Notes: a model not told the origin generated them from the sequence alone. Numbered from the stretch's first letter, positions 1-5,752 are shown. The stretch: 5,752 nucleotides of DNA from Devosia sp. (GCA_011322005.1 DROE01000241.1:1-5752), one strand, 5' to 3'. Translations and numbers: made by a program.

Positions 1-706
1 TCAAACCGGTGCCCACCGCGGTTCCCCCCAACGCCAGTTCGCGCAATTGTGGCAGGGGGACCCTTACCGCATCCATGGCGTGATCGAGCTGGGCCACCCA
101 GCCCGACATTTCCTGTCCCAGCGTCAGCGGCGTTGCATCCTGAAGATGGGTGCGTCCGATTTTGACGATATCCGCATATTCGCGCGCCTTCTTGTCCAGC
201 GTGTCGCGCAGCAACTGCACCCGCTCAAACAGATAACCCTCAATCTGGGTGACGGCTGCGATGTGCATGGCGGTCGGATAGGTATCGTTTGACGACTGGG
301 ACTTGTTCACATGGTCATTGGGGTGCACCGGGGTCTTGGAGCCCATCTCACCACCGGCCAGTTCGATGGCGCGATTGGAAATCACCTCGTTGACATTCAT
401 GTTGGATTGCGTGCCCGAGCCGGTCTGCCAGACCACCAGCGGAAAGTGAGCGTCGAGCTTGCCCGCGATCACCTCGTCGGCGGCTTTGACGATTAATCCG
501 GTGAGGTCGTCAGGAAGCAGTCCCAGCTCATTGTTGGTCAGGGCAGCGGCCTTTTTCAAAATACCGAACGCATGGATTATCTCGATGGGCATCTGCTCGG
601 TGCCGATTTCAAAATTCATCAGCGAGCGGGCGGTTTGCGCCCCGTAATATTTATCCCCCGGCACCAGAATAGTGCCCATGGTGTCGCTTTCTGTGCGTTG
701 TGTCAT
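1..706 (-). CDS. fumC: Fumarate hydratase class II, N-terminal part (cut by left window edge)
   Basis: Class II (iron-independent) fumarase catalyses reversible hydration of fumarate to L-malate in the cytosolic TCA cycle and works as a homotetramer. The frame is open from the ATG at 704-706 to the window edge and gives 235 residues, about half of the roughly 460 usual for the family. Visible family motifs are GSGTQSNMN (S97, T99 and Q100 region), HPNDHVNKSQSSND, GRTHLQDATPLT with the active-site-region histidine at H187 (E. coli H188), and GGTAVGTGL at the cut end. The C-terminal half with the GSSxMPxKxN signature lies outside the window. The start is supported by a GGAGG Shine-Dalgarno sequence 6 nt upstream and by agreement with E. 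coli numbering to within one residue. It lies downstream of rpmF on the same strand, but a probable terminator separates them. Aspartase and argininosuccinate lyase share the fold, but these motifs match fumarase best. Confidence 0.96.
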   Translation of the reverse strand, partial: MTQRTESDTMGTILVPGDKYYGAQTARSLMNFEIGTEQMPIEIIHAFGILKKAAALTNNELGLLPDDLTGLIVKAADEVIAGKLDAHFPLVVWQTGSGTQSNMNVNEVISNRAIELAGGEMGSKTPVHPNDHVNKSQSSNDTYPTAMHIAAVTQIEGYLFERVQLLRDTLDKKAREYADIVKIGRTHLQDATPLTLGQEMSGWVAQLDHAMDAVRVPLPQLRELALGGTAVGTGL

Positions 707-712
707 TGGGTG

Positions 713-717
713 CCTCC
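713..717 (-). promoter_or_regulatory. Shine-Dalgarno of fumC
   Basis: The minus strand reads GGAGG here, 6 nt before the fumC ATG. It is a full anti-16S match at near-optimal spacing and fixes the start codon at 704-706. I found no convincing sigma-70 promoter for fumC between this site and the terminator at 771-812, so the promoter position is unresolved. Confidence 0.85.
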
Positions 718-770
718 AGATCGTTCGGGATTCTTCTACGCGTCAGCGCGGTGGCACACAAACAAAAAGG

Positions 771-812
771 CAAAATGCAAAACGACCGCCCCTTGCAAAA
801 AAGAGACGGTCG
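771..812 (-). terminator. Probable Rho-independent terminator of rpmF
   Basis: In minus-strand RNA, bases 812-803 pair with 792-783. CGACCG pairs with CGGTCG, extended by UCUC against GGGG (two C-G and two G-U pairs), which gives a 10-bp stem with a 10-nt loop (793-802). The stem is followed by a T-rich tail reading TTTTGCATTTTG on the minus strand. The extension pairs only in minus-strand RNA; plus-strand RNA would have C-A mismatches there. It therefore most likely ends transcripts arriving from rpmF, 31 nt past the rpmF stop codon, and insulates fumC from L32 transcription. The tail is interrupted by GCA, so termination may be partial. Confidence 0.65.
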
Positions 813-843
813 CAAAACTCTTTGAAACTGAACCGTTAAGGGA

Positions 844-1026
844 TCAGCCCTCTTTTGGCTCCAGAACCTGACGCCCGCGATACATGCCCGTTTTCAGGTC
901 GATATGGTGGGGGCGGCGCAACTCGCCGCTGTCCTTGTCTTCCACATAGACGGGCCGCTTCAGCGCGTCAGCCGAACGGCGCATACCGCGTTTTGATGGC
1001 GTGGTTTTTCGCTTTGGAACTGCCAT
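844..1026 (-). CDS. rpmF: 50S ribosomal protein L32
   Basis: This encodes a 60-residue basic protein, the usual length for bL32, a component of the large ribosomal subunit that binds 23S rRNA. The N-terminus MAVPKRKTTPSKRGMRRSAD is the hallmark L32 start. It is followed by PVYVEDKDSGELRRPHHID and the conserved MYRGRQVL tail, the usual alphaproteobacterial pattern. No cysteines are present, so this is a zinc-free type rather than the CxxC zinc-ribbon form. A modest purine-rich site (AGAGAG, 1037-1042 on the minus strand) lies 10 nt before the ATG. The gene is transcribed away from ispA and towards fumC. A strong hairpin sits in its leader and a probable terminator follows it. It appears to be a one-gene unit; the fabH/plsX partners seen next to rpmF in many other bacteria are absent here. 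Confidence 0.98.
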   Translation of the reverse strand: MAVPKRKTTPSKRGMRRSADALKRPVYVEDKDSGELRRPHHIDLKTGMYRGRQVLEPKEG

Positions 1027-1056
1027 TTTGAAAAGTCTCTCTGATTGCTGCCTTTA

Positions 1057-1087
1057 CCGCTCCGGTCACTTCAATCAACCGGTGCGG
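1057..1087 (-). promoter_or_regulatory. GC-rich inverted repeat in the rpmF leader
   Basis: Bases 1057-1066 and 1078-1087 are inverted repeats matching at 9 of 10 positions, with one central T/T (A/A in minus-strand RNA) mismatch and an 11-nt loop. In the rpmF transcript this gives a hairpin CCGC-a-CCGGU / ACCGG-a-GCGG ending about 14 nt before the weak Shine-Dalgarno site. No T-run follows on either strand, so it is not a typical terminator. It could be an mRNA leader structure that modulates L32 translation or stability, or a DNA operator. The dyad is seen directly; any role is inferred. Confidence 0.5.
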
Positions 1088-1100
1088 CTGGCTAATGGGT

Positions 1101-1129
1101 TTTCCTGCCGGATCGGCGCGGGTTATACA
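1101..1129 (+). promoter_or_regulatory. Candidate ispA promoter (weak)
   Basis: A possible -10 TATACA at 1124-1129 is preceded, after exactly 17 bp, by a poor -35 TTTCCT at 1101-1106 (3 of 6 consensus bases). It would start transcription near 1136, about 96 nt before the preferred ispA ATG, and would place both 21-bp repeats at 1138-1184 inside the leader. The support is spacing and the -10 only. Confidence 0.25.
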
Positions 1130-1150
1130 AACAAAATTCAGGCTTGGCTA
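1122..1150 (-). promoter_or_regulatory. Candidate rpmF promoter
   Basis: On the minus strand, -10 TATAAC (1122-1127, 5 of 6 consensus) lies exactly 17 bp from a -35-like TAGCCA (1145-1150, 4 of 6). Transcription would begin near 1115 and give a leader of about 90 nt that contains the inverted repeat at 1057-1087. Its -10 overlaps the -10 of the plus-strand candidate. A better -35 hexamer, TTGACA (minus strand, 1190-1195), has no matching -10 at 16-18 bp. Confidence 0.4.
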
Positions 1151-1184
1151 GCCCTGAAACAGCTCAGGCTTCCCAGCCTCTGAA
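1138..1184. repeat. Two imperfect 21-bp direct repeats, 26 bp apart
   Basis: Unit 1 (1138-1158) and unit 2 (1164-1184) both begin TCAGGCTT, contain AGCC and end CTGAA. Eighteen bases agree in order, with two substitutions and two single-base indels. Each unit holds a small dyad: GGCTAGCC in unit 1, and AGGCT-tccc-AGCCT in unit 2. They lie in the divergent rpmF/ispA region, 48 bp before the preferred ispA start. Paired dyads at a spacing of about 2.5 helical turns could be regulator sites, or they may be remnants of a local duplication. The function is unknown. Confidence 0.45.
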
Positions 1185-1231
1185 CGGTTTGTCAATTGCA
1201 ACCGCCCTCAAGAGTGGCTAGTCAGATTCCC

Positions 1232-2134
1232 ATGACAGAACATGCCAGTCAGCGCGATCGCGTTGCCCAAACCATCCAAAGAACCCTCAGTGAGTTCTTG
1301 AGCGCGCAAAACCTCTCCGGCCCGGGCAACCCGCCCGCCGCGCTCGTTGCCGCCATGCGTCACGGATGCCTGAACGGCGGCAAGCGCCTGCGCCCCCTGC
1401 TGGTGATGCAGACCGCCTCGATTTTTGGCCTCGGCGAAACCCGGACCCTGAACACCGCGCTGTCGGTGGAGATCGTCCACTGCTATTCGCTCATTCACGA
1501 CGATCTGCCGGCCATGGACGACGACGAACTGCGCCGGGGTCTGCCCACCGTACACAAGGAGTTTGACGAGGCGACCGCCATTCTGGCCGGAGACGCGCTT
1601 CTTGCCCACGCCTTTGGGCTGTTGGCGGACCCTGGCTGCCACCCGGACCCGCAGGTGCGCGCGGCGCTGGTTGTGGAACTGGCGCTTGGCGCGGGGGCCG
1701 GGGGCATGGCCGGAGGCCAGTCGCGTGACCTGGAGGGGGAGACCACCGGCTTTTCCATTGACGAGATTTCCGAAATGCAGGCCATGAAAACCGGCGCCCT
1801 TATCCGCGCATCGGTGCGCATGGGCGCCATACTTGGCCGCGCCAATGCCGAGCAGCTTTCGGCGCTCACCACCTATGGGGAGGCGGCGGGGCTGGCCTTC
1901 CAACTGGCCGACGATATTCTGGACCTCACCGCCAGCACCGAACAGATGGGCAAAGTGACGCAAAAAGACGCCACCCGCTCCAAGCCAACGCTGGTCTCGC
2001 GCATTGGCCTCGCCGCCGCCGAACGCCATCTGGGCGACACCATTCACCACGCGGTTTCGGCGCTGGCCATGTTCGGCCCCGAAGCCGACGGGTTGCGCGC
2101 CACGGCGCGGTACTTTGCTGAACGGGAGAGCTGA
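1232..2134 (+). CDS. ispA: Farnesyl diphosphate synthase (short-chain polyprenyl synthetase)
   Basis: The enzyme condenses IPP with DMAPP and then geranyl diphosphate to make farnesyl diphosphate, the precursor of undecaprenyl lipid, quinone tails and other isoprenoids. The fold is the all-alpha trans-prenyltransferase. From the ATG at 1232 it has 300 residues (E. coli IspA has 299). Motifs are GGKRLRP (49-55), the first Asp-rich motif DDLPAMDDDELRRG with D90, D91 and D96, GGQ (161-163), KTG (186-188), and the second Asp-rich motif QLADDILD with D227, D228 and D231. Tyr85, five residues before the first aspartate, and the two-residue insert in that motif are typical of bacterial farnesyl rather than geranylgeranyl synthases. 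The frame stays open upstream with a TTG at 1196 (312 residues) and a GTG at 1214. I prefer 1232 for its length and ATG, although no upstream site resembles a good Shine-Dalgarno. It converges on ispG with a 6-bp gap. GGPP synthase is the main alternative. Confidence 0.93.
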   Translation: MTEHASQRDRVAQTIQRTLSEFLSAQNLSGPGNPPAALVAAMRHGCLNGGKRLRPLLVMQTASIFGLGETRTLNTALSVEIVHCYSLIHDDLPAMDDDELRRGLPTVHKEFDEATAILAGDALLAHAFGLLADPGCHPDPQVRAALVVELALGAGAGGMAGGQSRDLEGETTGFSIDEISEMQAMKTGALIRASVRMGAILGRANAEQLSALTTYGEAAGLAFQLADDILDLTASTEQMGKVTQKDATRSKPTLVSRIGLAAAERHLGDTIHHAVSALAMFGPEADGLRATARYFAERES

Positions 2135-2140
2135 CGAATT

Positions 2141-3358
2141 CTACCCAAACCGTTTCTCAATATACTCCACCAGCATTTTCTTGAACTGCTCGGCCACATC
2201 GCCCCCGCGTAAGGTGGCGGCTTTTTTTCCCTCAATGAAAACCGGCGCTGCCGGACTTTCCCCGGTGCCGGGCAGGGAAATGCCGATATCGGCGTGCTTG
2301 CTCTCGCCGGGTCCGTTGACAATACAGCCCATCACCGCAACGGAGAGGTTCTCCACCCCCGGATAGGTTTTGCGCCACTTGGGCATCGAGGCGGACAGAT
2401 GCTCCTGGATTTCTTTCGCCAGCACCTGAAATGTGCTCGAAGTGGTGCGCCCGCACCCCGGACAGGCGGCAACCACGGGAACGAACTGCCGGAACCCCAT
2501 GGTCTGCAAAAGCTCCTGCGCAACCTTGACCTCAAGCGTCCTGTCACCGTCGGGTTCCGGCGTCAGCGACACGCGGATGGTGTCGCCAATCCCCTGTTGC
2601 AGCAAAATGCCCATGGCAGCCGAGGAAGCAACAATGCCCTTGGACCCCATGCCCGCCTCGGTCAGCCCCAGATGCAAGGCATAGTCCGAGCGCGCCGCCA
2701 GTTCCTGATAAACCGCAATCAGGTTCTGTACGTCGGACACCTTGGTCGACAGCACGATCCTGTCACGGCCCAGACCGATCTCCTCGGCCCGCTCAGCGCT
2801 CAAAAGCGCCGACTGCACGATGGCCTCGCGCATTACGCGGGCCGCCGACCACGGCTCGGCCCGTGTGGTGTTTTCATCCATCAGTCTGGTGAGAAGCTCC
2901 TGATCCAGCGAGCCCCAGTTGACACCAACGCGTACTGTTTTGTTATAACGTAACGCCAACTCAATGAGCGTTGCAAACTGGGTGTCGCGCTTGGCTTTGA
3001 ACCCCACATTACCCGGATTGATGCGGTATTTGGCCAGAGCCTCGGCACAGGCCGGATACTCGCTCAAAAGTTTGTGCCCGATATAATGGAAGTCGCCGAC
3101 CAGCGGCACCTCGATATTCTGCGCCGCCAGTCTGTCGCGGATATGGGGGACCGCCGCCGCCGCCTCGGCCCGGTCAACGGTAATGCGCACCAGTTCCGAA
3201 CCGGCCCGGTGCAGGGTCGCGACCTGCGCGACAGTGGCCTCAATATCGGCGGTATCGGTATTGGTCATCGACTGCACGACAATCGGCGCGTCACCGCCCA
3301 CCATCACTCCACCAATATCTACTCCCATCGATTTTCGGCGCGCCGCCGGTTGGGCCAT
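2141..3358 (-). CDS. ispG: 4-hydroxy-3-methylbut-2-en-1-yl diphosphate synthase (flavodoxin/ferredoxin)
   Basis: IspG (GcpE) performs the penultimate step of the MEP isoprenoid pathway: reductive ring opening of 2-C-methyl-erythritol 2,4-cyclodiphosphate to HMBPP with a [4Fe-4S] cluster. The protein has 405 residues, somewhat longer than E. coli (372). The N-terminal TIM-barrel part shows PIVVQSMTNTDT, the P-L-V-D-F-H strand, RINPGN and VRVGVNWGSLD. The C-terminal cluster domain has CPGCGR (C299, C302) and MGCIVNGPGE (C345, E352), matching the three Cys and one Glu ligands of E. coli. The ATG at 3356-3358 is chosen because AGGAG lies 6 nt upstream; an in-frame GTG at 3413-3415 would add 19 residues that look unlike the family. 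The C-terminus ends YIEKRFG and its stop faces the ispA stop across 6 bp. It shares the isoprenoid pathway with ispA but not a transcript. Confidence 0.97.
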   Translation of the reverse strand: MAQPAARRKSMGVDIGGVMVGGDAPIVVQSMTNTDTADIEATVAQVATLHRAGSELVRITVDRAEAAAAVPHIRDRLAAQNIEVPLVGDFHYIGHKLLSEYPACAEALAKYRINPGNVGFKAKRDTQFATLIELALRYNKTVRVGVNWGSLDQELLTRLMDENTTRAEPWSAARVMREAIVQSALLSAERAEEIGLGRDRIVLSTKVSDVQNLIAVYQELAARSDYALHLGLTEAGMGSKGIVASSAAMGILLQQGIGDTIRVSLTPEPDGDRTLEVKVAQELLQTMGFRQFVPVVAACPGCGRTTSSTFQVLAKEIQEHLSASMPKWRKTYPGVENLSVAVMGCIVNGPGESKHADIGISLPGTGESPAAPVFIEGKKAATLRGGDVAEQFKKMLVEYIEKRFG

Positions 3359-3364
3359 TTTGCA

Positions 3365-3369
3365 CTCCT
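3365..3369 (-). promoter_or_regulatory. Shine-Dalgarno that decides the ispG start
   Basis: The minus strand reads AGGAG, 6 nt before the ATG at 3356-3358. The longer GTG-initiated frame (3415) has no comparable site, so this favours the 405-residue protein. Confidence 0.85.
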
Positions 3370-3383
3370 GTTCAACCCGGAAA

Positions 3384-3412
3384 CTGATAGTCCCAATGCT
3401 TGAGGGATGCAA
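3384..3412 (-). promoter_or_regulatory. Candidate ispG promoter (weak)
   Basis: On the minus strand, TTGCAT (3407-3412, 3 of 6) and TATCAG (3384-3389, 4 of 6) are separated by 17 bp. Transcription would begin near 3377, giving a short leader of about 19 nt that still contains the AGGAG site. If real, the upstream in-frame GTG at 3415 would not be transcribed, in agreement with the chosen start. The match is poor and other promoters are possible. Confidence 0.25.
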
Positions 3413-3473
3413 CACGGCCCGGCTTGATACCCCCGCCCTTGAAAATATCTCACCCCGCGCCTAGGTTAGTCCG

Positions 3474-3821
3474 ATGACCCAGTTTCTGTCTCGTCTGTTC
3501 ATATTCCGCCAGCAGCTTGCAATGCTCTGGCGCGGCTTCTGGCACCCGGTCACGCCTTTCTATCTCAAGGCGATGATGGTTGCTGTTGTCGTTTACCTGG
3601 TCAGCCCGTTTGACATCGTGCCCGACCTCTTCCTCGGGCTGGGGCTGGTTGACGACGTGCTGCTGATTGCCTTTGCCGTCAACTGGATGGTCAACCGCCT
3701 GCCGCGTGAGGTTTTTGAACAGCCCCGGCGCGGCCCGAATTTTGACGACACCGAACGCTACCGGCAACGCCCCGACGATTCCAGCGGCCCCACCATTGAT
3801 GGAACTTCAAGGCGGCGATAA
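3474..3821 (+). CDS. DUF1232 (YkvA-type) small membrane protein of unknown function
   Basis: This encodes 115 residues. The core YLVSPFDIVPDLFLGLGLVDD (about 42-62) is the signature of the DUF1232 family, a widespread small membrane protein group with no established biochemical role that I can name. Two hydrophobic stretches, about 32-48 and 58-73, suggest two membrane-associated helices with the conserved SPxDxxPD...G..DD motif between them. The N-terminus (about 1-25) is basic and aromatic. The last 35 residues are hydrophilic, rich in Pro, Arg and Asp, and look disordered. The ATG at 3474 has only a weak upstream site (TAGG near 3462). It is divergent from ispG across a gap of 115 bp and converges on pyc across 6 bp, so it is probably transcribed alone. 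Its position next to ispG and pyc does not by itself indicate a shared function. Confidence 0.88.
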   Translation: MTQFLSRLFIFRQQLAMLWRGFWHPVTPFYLKAMMVAVVVYLVSPFDIVPDLFLGLGLVDDVLLIAFAVNWMVNRLPREVFEQPRRGPNFDDTERYRQRPDDSSGPTIDGTSRRR

Positions 3822-3827
3822 CGGACT

Positions 3828-5752
3828 TCATTCAATCCGTACCAGCAAGTCCTTGGCGTCCACCTGATCGCCCGGAGAAACCAGTACTTCTGCTATCACC
3901 CCGTCCATATCGCAGTGGATGGCAGTTTCCATTTTCATGGCTTCGATGGAAAGCAGCACGTCCCCGGCGCTGACACGCTGACCTGCCTTGACGGCAACTG
4001 TTGAAACCACCCCCGGCATCGGCGCACCGATCTGTTCGGGTTCATCGTCCTGCGCTTTTGCGCGCACAACAATTTCGCCAGCCATGTTGCGGTCGGGCAC
4101 AAACACCGAGCGTGGTTGCCCGTTCAGCTCGAAGAACACCCTGACCATGCCCTTTTCGTTGGTTTCCGCCCGACCCAGAAACCGCAAGACCAGCGTGAAG
4201 CCCTGCGAAAGGTCAACCATGATTTCCTCGCCATCGCTGAGCCCGTAGAAATAGACCGGCGTCGGCAATACCGAGGTCGGGCCATAAAGGTCCTGGGCGC
4301 GCATGAATTCGGTAAAGACTTTTGGATACATCAGATAGGAGGCAAGCTGGAAGTCGTCGATTTCCCGGTCAAGCTCCTTGGAAATCTCCCTTCGCTTTCC
4401 CTCGATGTCGGCAGGCTCCAGATATTTACCGGGCCTTTCAGTAAGAGGTTTTTTGCCCTTGAGTACCTTTTTCTGAAGTTCCTGAGGGAAACCTCCGGGG
4501 GGCTGTCCCAGATCACCGGCAAAATACCCGACCACAGAATCAGGAAACGCCACCTCGCGGGTTGGGTCTTCCACGTCAGCGCGGGAAAGCTCGGAGGAAA
4601 CCATGGCCAGCGCCATATCCCCCACCACTTTGGAGGAGGGGGTGACCTTGACGATGTCGCCAAACATCTGATTGACGTCGGCATAGGTCTGCGCCACCTC
4701 GTGCCAGCGGCTTTGCAGGCCCAGCGAGCGCGCCTGTTCCTTGAGGTTGGTGAACTGGCCCCCGGGCATTTCGTGCAGATAGACTTCGGACGCCCCCGAG
4801 CGCAAATCACTCTCAAAGGCCCGGTATTGAGTGCGCACCGCCTCCCAGTAGAACGAGATTTCCCGGATGGCTTTGGCATCAAAGCCGGGGTCGCGCTCGG
4901 TGTCGGCAAGGGCGGCTGCAAGCGCGCCGAAACAGGGCTGGGAAGTGGTGCCCGAAAACGCATCCATGGCCGCATCGACCGCATCAACCCCCGCTTGTGC
5001 CGCCGCCATGACCGTGGCCGCCGCAGCCCCCGATGTGTCGTGGGTGTGGAAGTGGATGGGCAGGGAAATTTCCTGTTTCAGGGTTTCAATGAGCTTGGTT
5101 GCCGCCGCCGGTTTCATCAGGCCCGCCATATCTTTGAGACCCAGCACATGAGCCCCCGCCGCCTCCAGCTCTTTGGCCAGCCCGACATAATATTTCAGGT
5201 CGTACTTTGCGCGTTCGGGGTCGAGCATGTCCCCGGTGTAACAGATAACGCCCTCGCAGACCTTGCCCGATTCAATGACCGCGTCCATGGAAACGCGCAT
5301 GTTCTGAACCCAGTTCAGACAGTCGAACACCCGGAAAATATCGACTCCGCCTTTGGCCGCCTGTTCCACGAAATAGCGCACCACATTGTCCGGGTAGTTG
5401 GTGTAGCCAACCCCGTTGGAGCCGCGCAAGAGCATCTGGGTGAGAATATTGGGCGCGCCCTCGCGCACTTTGGCCAGCCTTTCCCACGGGTCTTCATTCA
5501 AAAACCGCATGGCCACATCAAAGGTCGCCCCGCCCCAGCATTCCAGCGAAAACAGGTTGGGCAGTCCCCTCGAATAGGCCTGAGCGATGCGCACGATATC
5601 GTGGGAGCGCATGCGGGTAGCCAGCAGCGACTGGTGGGCATCGCGCATGGTGGTGTCGGTAAACAGCACCTGCTTTTGTTCGAGCATCCATTTTGCCAGA
5701 CCCGTCGGCCCCTCGCGTTCCAGCACCTGGCGCGTACCCTCGATGATGGAAA
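3828..5752 (-). CDS. pyc: Pyruvate carboxylase, C-terminal part (cut by right window edge)
   Basis: Pyruvate carboxylase makes oxaloacetate from pyruvate and bicarbonate with ATP and biotin, refilling the TCA cycle. The frame is open to the right edge and gives 640 residues, a bit over half of the roughly 1150 usual; the biotin carboxylase domain lies outside the window. The GTG at 5724-5726 is an internal Val, since the reading continues upstream with family-like SIIEGTRQ. The carboxyltransferase TIM barrel shows DTTMRDAHQSLLATR (Asp codon 5655-5657), KDMAG with the carboxylated-type lysine (codon 5133-5135), the metal-binding HFHTHD histidines (5046-5048, 5040-5042) and the threonine of TSQP (4944-4946). 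A PYC/OADA central region follows. The C-terminal biotinyl domain has EAMKMET with the biotin-accepting lysine at 3933-3935, 34 residues before the end, the standard distance. Oxaloacetate decarboxylase alpha subunit shares the last two domains, but the continuous upstream frame and sequence favour pyruvate carboxylase. Confidence 0.95.
   Translation of the reverse strand, partial: SIIEGTRQVLEREGPTGLAKWMLEQKQVLFTDTTMRDAHQSLLATRMRSHDIVRIAQAYSRGLPNLFSLECWGGATFDVAMRFLNEDPWERLAKVREGAPNILTQMLLRGSNGVGYTNYPDNVVRYFVEQAAKGGVDIFRVFDCLNWVQNMRVSMDAVIESGKVCEGVICYTGDMLDPERAKYDLKYYVGLAKELEAAGAHVLGLKDMAGLMKPAAATKLIETLKQEISLPIHFHTHDTSGAAAATVMAAAQAGVDAVDAAMDAFSGTTSQPCFGALAAALADTERDPGFDAKAIREISFYWEAVRTQYRAFESDLRSGASEVYLHEMPGGQFTNLKEQARSLGLQSRWHEVAQTYADVNQMFGDIVKVTPSSKVVGDMALAMVSSELSRADVEDPTREVAFPDSVVGYFAGDLGQPPGGFPQELQKKVLKGKKPLTERPGKYLEPADIEGKRREISKELDREIDDFQLASYLMYPKVFTEFMRAQDLYGPTSVLPTPVYFYGLSDGEEIMVDLSQGFTLVLRFLGRAETNEKGMVRVFFELNGQPRSVFVPDRNMAGEIVVRAKAQDDEPEQIGAPMPGVVSTVAVKAGQRVSAGDVLLSIEAMKMETAIHCDMDGVIAEVLVSPGDQVDAKDLLVRIE

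Noticed and set aside
1190..1195. Perfect -35 hexamer TTGACA on the minus strand
   Set aside because: No acceptable -10 lies 16-18 bp downstream on that strand, so I did not call a promoter from it.
1196..1231. TTG or GTG start adding 12 or 6 residues to ispA
   Set aside because: Both are rarer start codons without a Shine-Dalgarno, and they make the protein longer than typical. They are not excluded, since the ATG at 1232 also lacks a strong site.
1208..2050. 280-residue open frame antisense to ispA
   Set aside because: It lies wholly opposite a gene with all the catalytic motifs of its family. The translation is rich in Gly, Arg, Ala and His with no recognisable domain, as expected for a shadow frame in GC-rich DNA.
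2294..2953. 219-residue plus-strand open frame inside ispG
   Set aside because: It is antisense to a conserved part of ispG, has low-complexity basic composition and no family motif; a GC-driven shadow.
3359..3415. 19-residue N-terminal extension of ispG from an upstream GTG
   Set aside because: The extension does not resemble the family, and a good Shine-Dalgarno sits just before the ATG at 3358.
4331..4987. 218-residue minus-strand frame overlapping pyc in another frame
   Set aside because: It has a Pro/Arg/Ser/Trp-rich composition typical of an out-of-frame reading of a GC-rich gene, while pyc in the correct frame is intact here.
5724..5726. GTG as the true start of a stand-alone carboxyltransferase-biotinyl protein (oxaloacetate decarboxylase alpha-like)
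   Set aside because: The frame continues upstream to the window edge with residues (SIIEGTRQ) that fit the linker of full-length pyruvate carboxylase, so the gene is cut by the window rather than starting here.

Overview
The window looks like ordinary core chromosome of an alphaproteobacterium, probably order Hyphomicrobiales. This rests on GC-rich coding DNA with strong third-position G/C, a typical alphaproteobacterial ribosomal protein L32, the alphaproteobacterial form of IspG, and a single-chain pyruvate carboxylase. I did not try to name a genus. I see no mobile element, CRISPR array, tRNA, rRNA or recognisable defence system.

Layout, left to right: (1) 1-706, minus strand, the N-terminal half of class II fumarase (fumC), running off the left edge. 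(2) 707-843, a gap holding a likely intrinsic terminator for the next gene. (3) 844-1026, minus, rpmF (L32). (4) 1027-1231, the most information-rich noncoding stretch: an L32 leader with a near-perfect hairpin, possible overlapping divergent promoters, and two imperfect 21-bp repeats 26 bp apart before ispA. (5) 1232-2134, plus, a farnesyl diphosphate synthase type prenyltransferase (ispA). (6) 2141-3358, minus, ispG, the iron-sulfur enzyme of the MEP pathway. (7) 3359-3473, a divergent intergenic region. (8) 3474-3821, plus, a small DUF1232 membrane protein. (9) 3828-5752, minus, the C-terminal 640 residues of pyruvate carboxylase (pyc), running off the right edge.

From rpmF to pyc the genes strictly alternate strand, so each of ispA, ispG, the DUF1232 gene and pyc is probably its own transcription unit. 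Two pairs (ispA/ispG and DUF1232/pyc) end tail to tail with only 6 bp between stop codons, and I see no clear terminator in either gap. Functionally, ispG and ispA act at two steps of one route: ispG makes the precursor of IPP and DMAPP, and ispA condenses these to farnesyl diphosphate. fumC and pyc are central-carbon enzymes (TCA cycle and oxaloacetate replenishment). No gene here suggests a previously undescribed system. The points most worth checking are the noncoding signals between rpmF and ispA.
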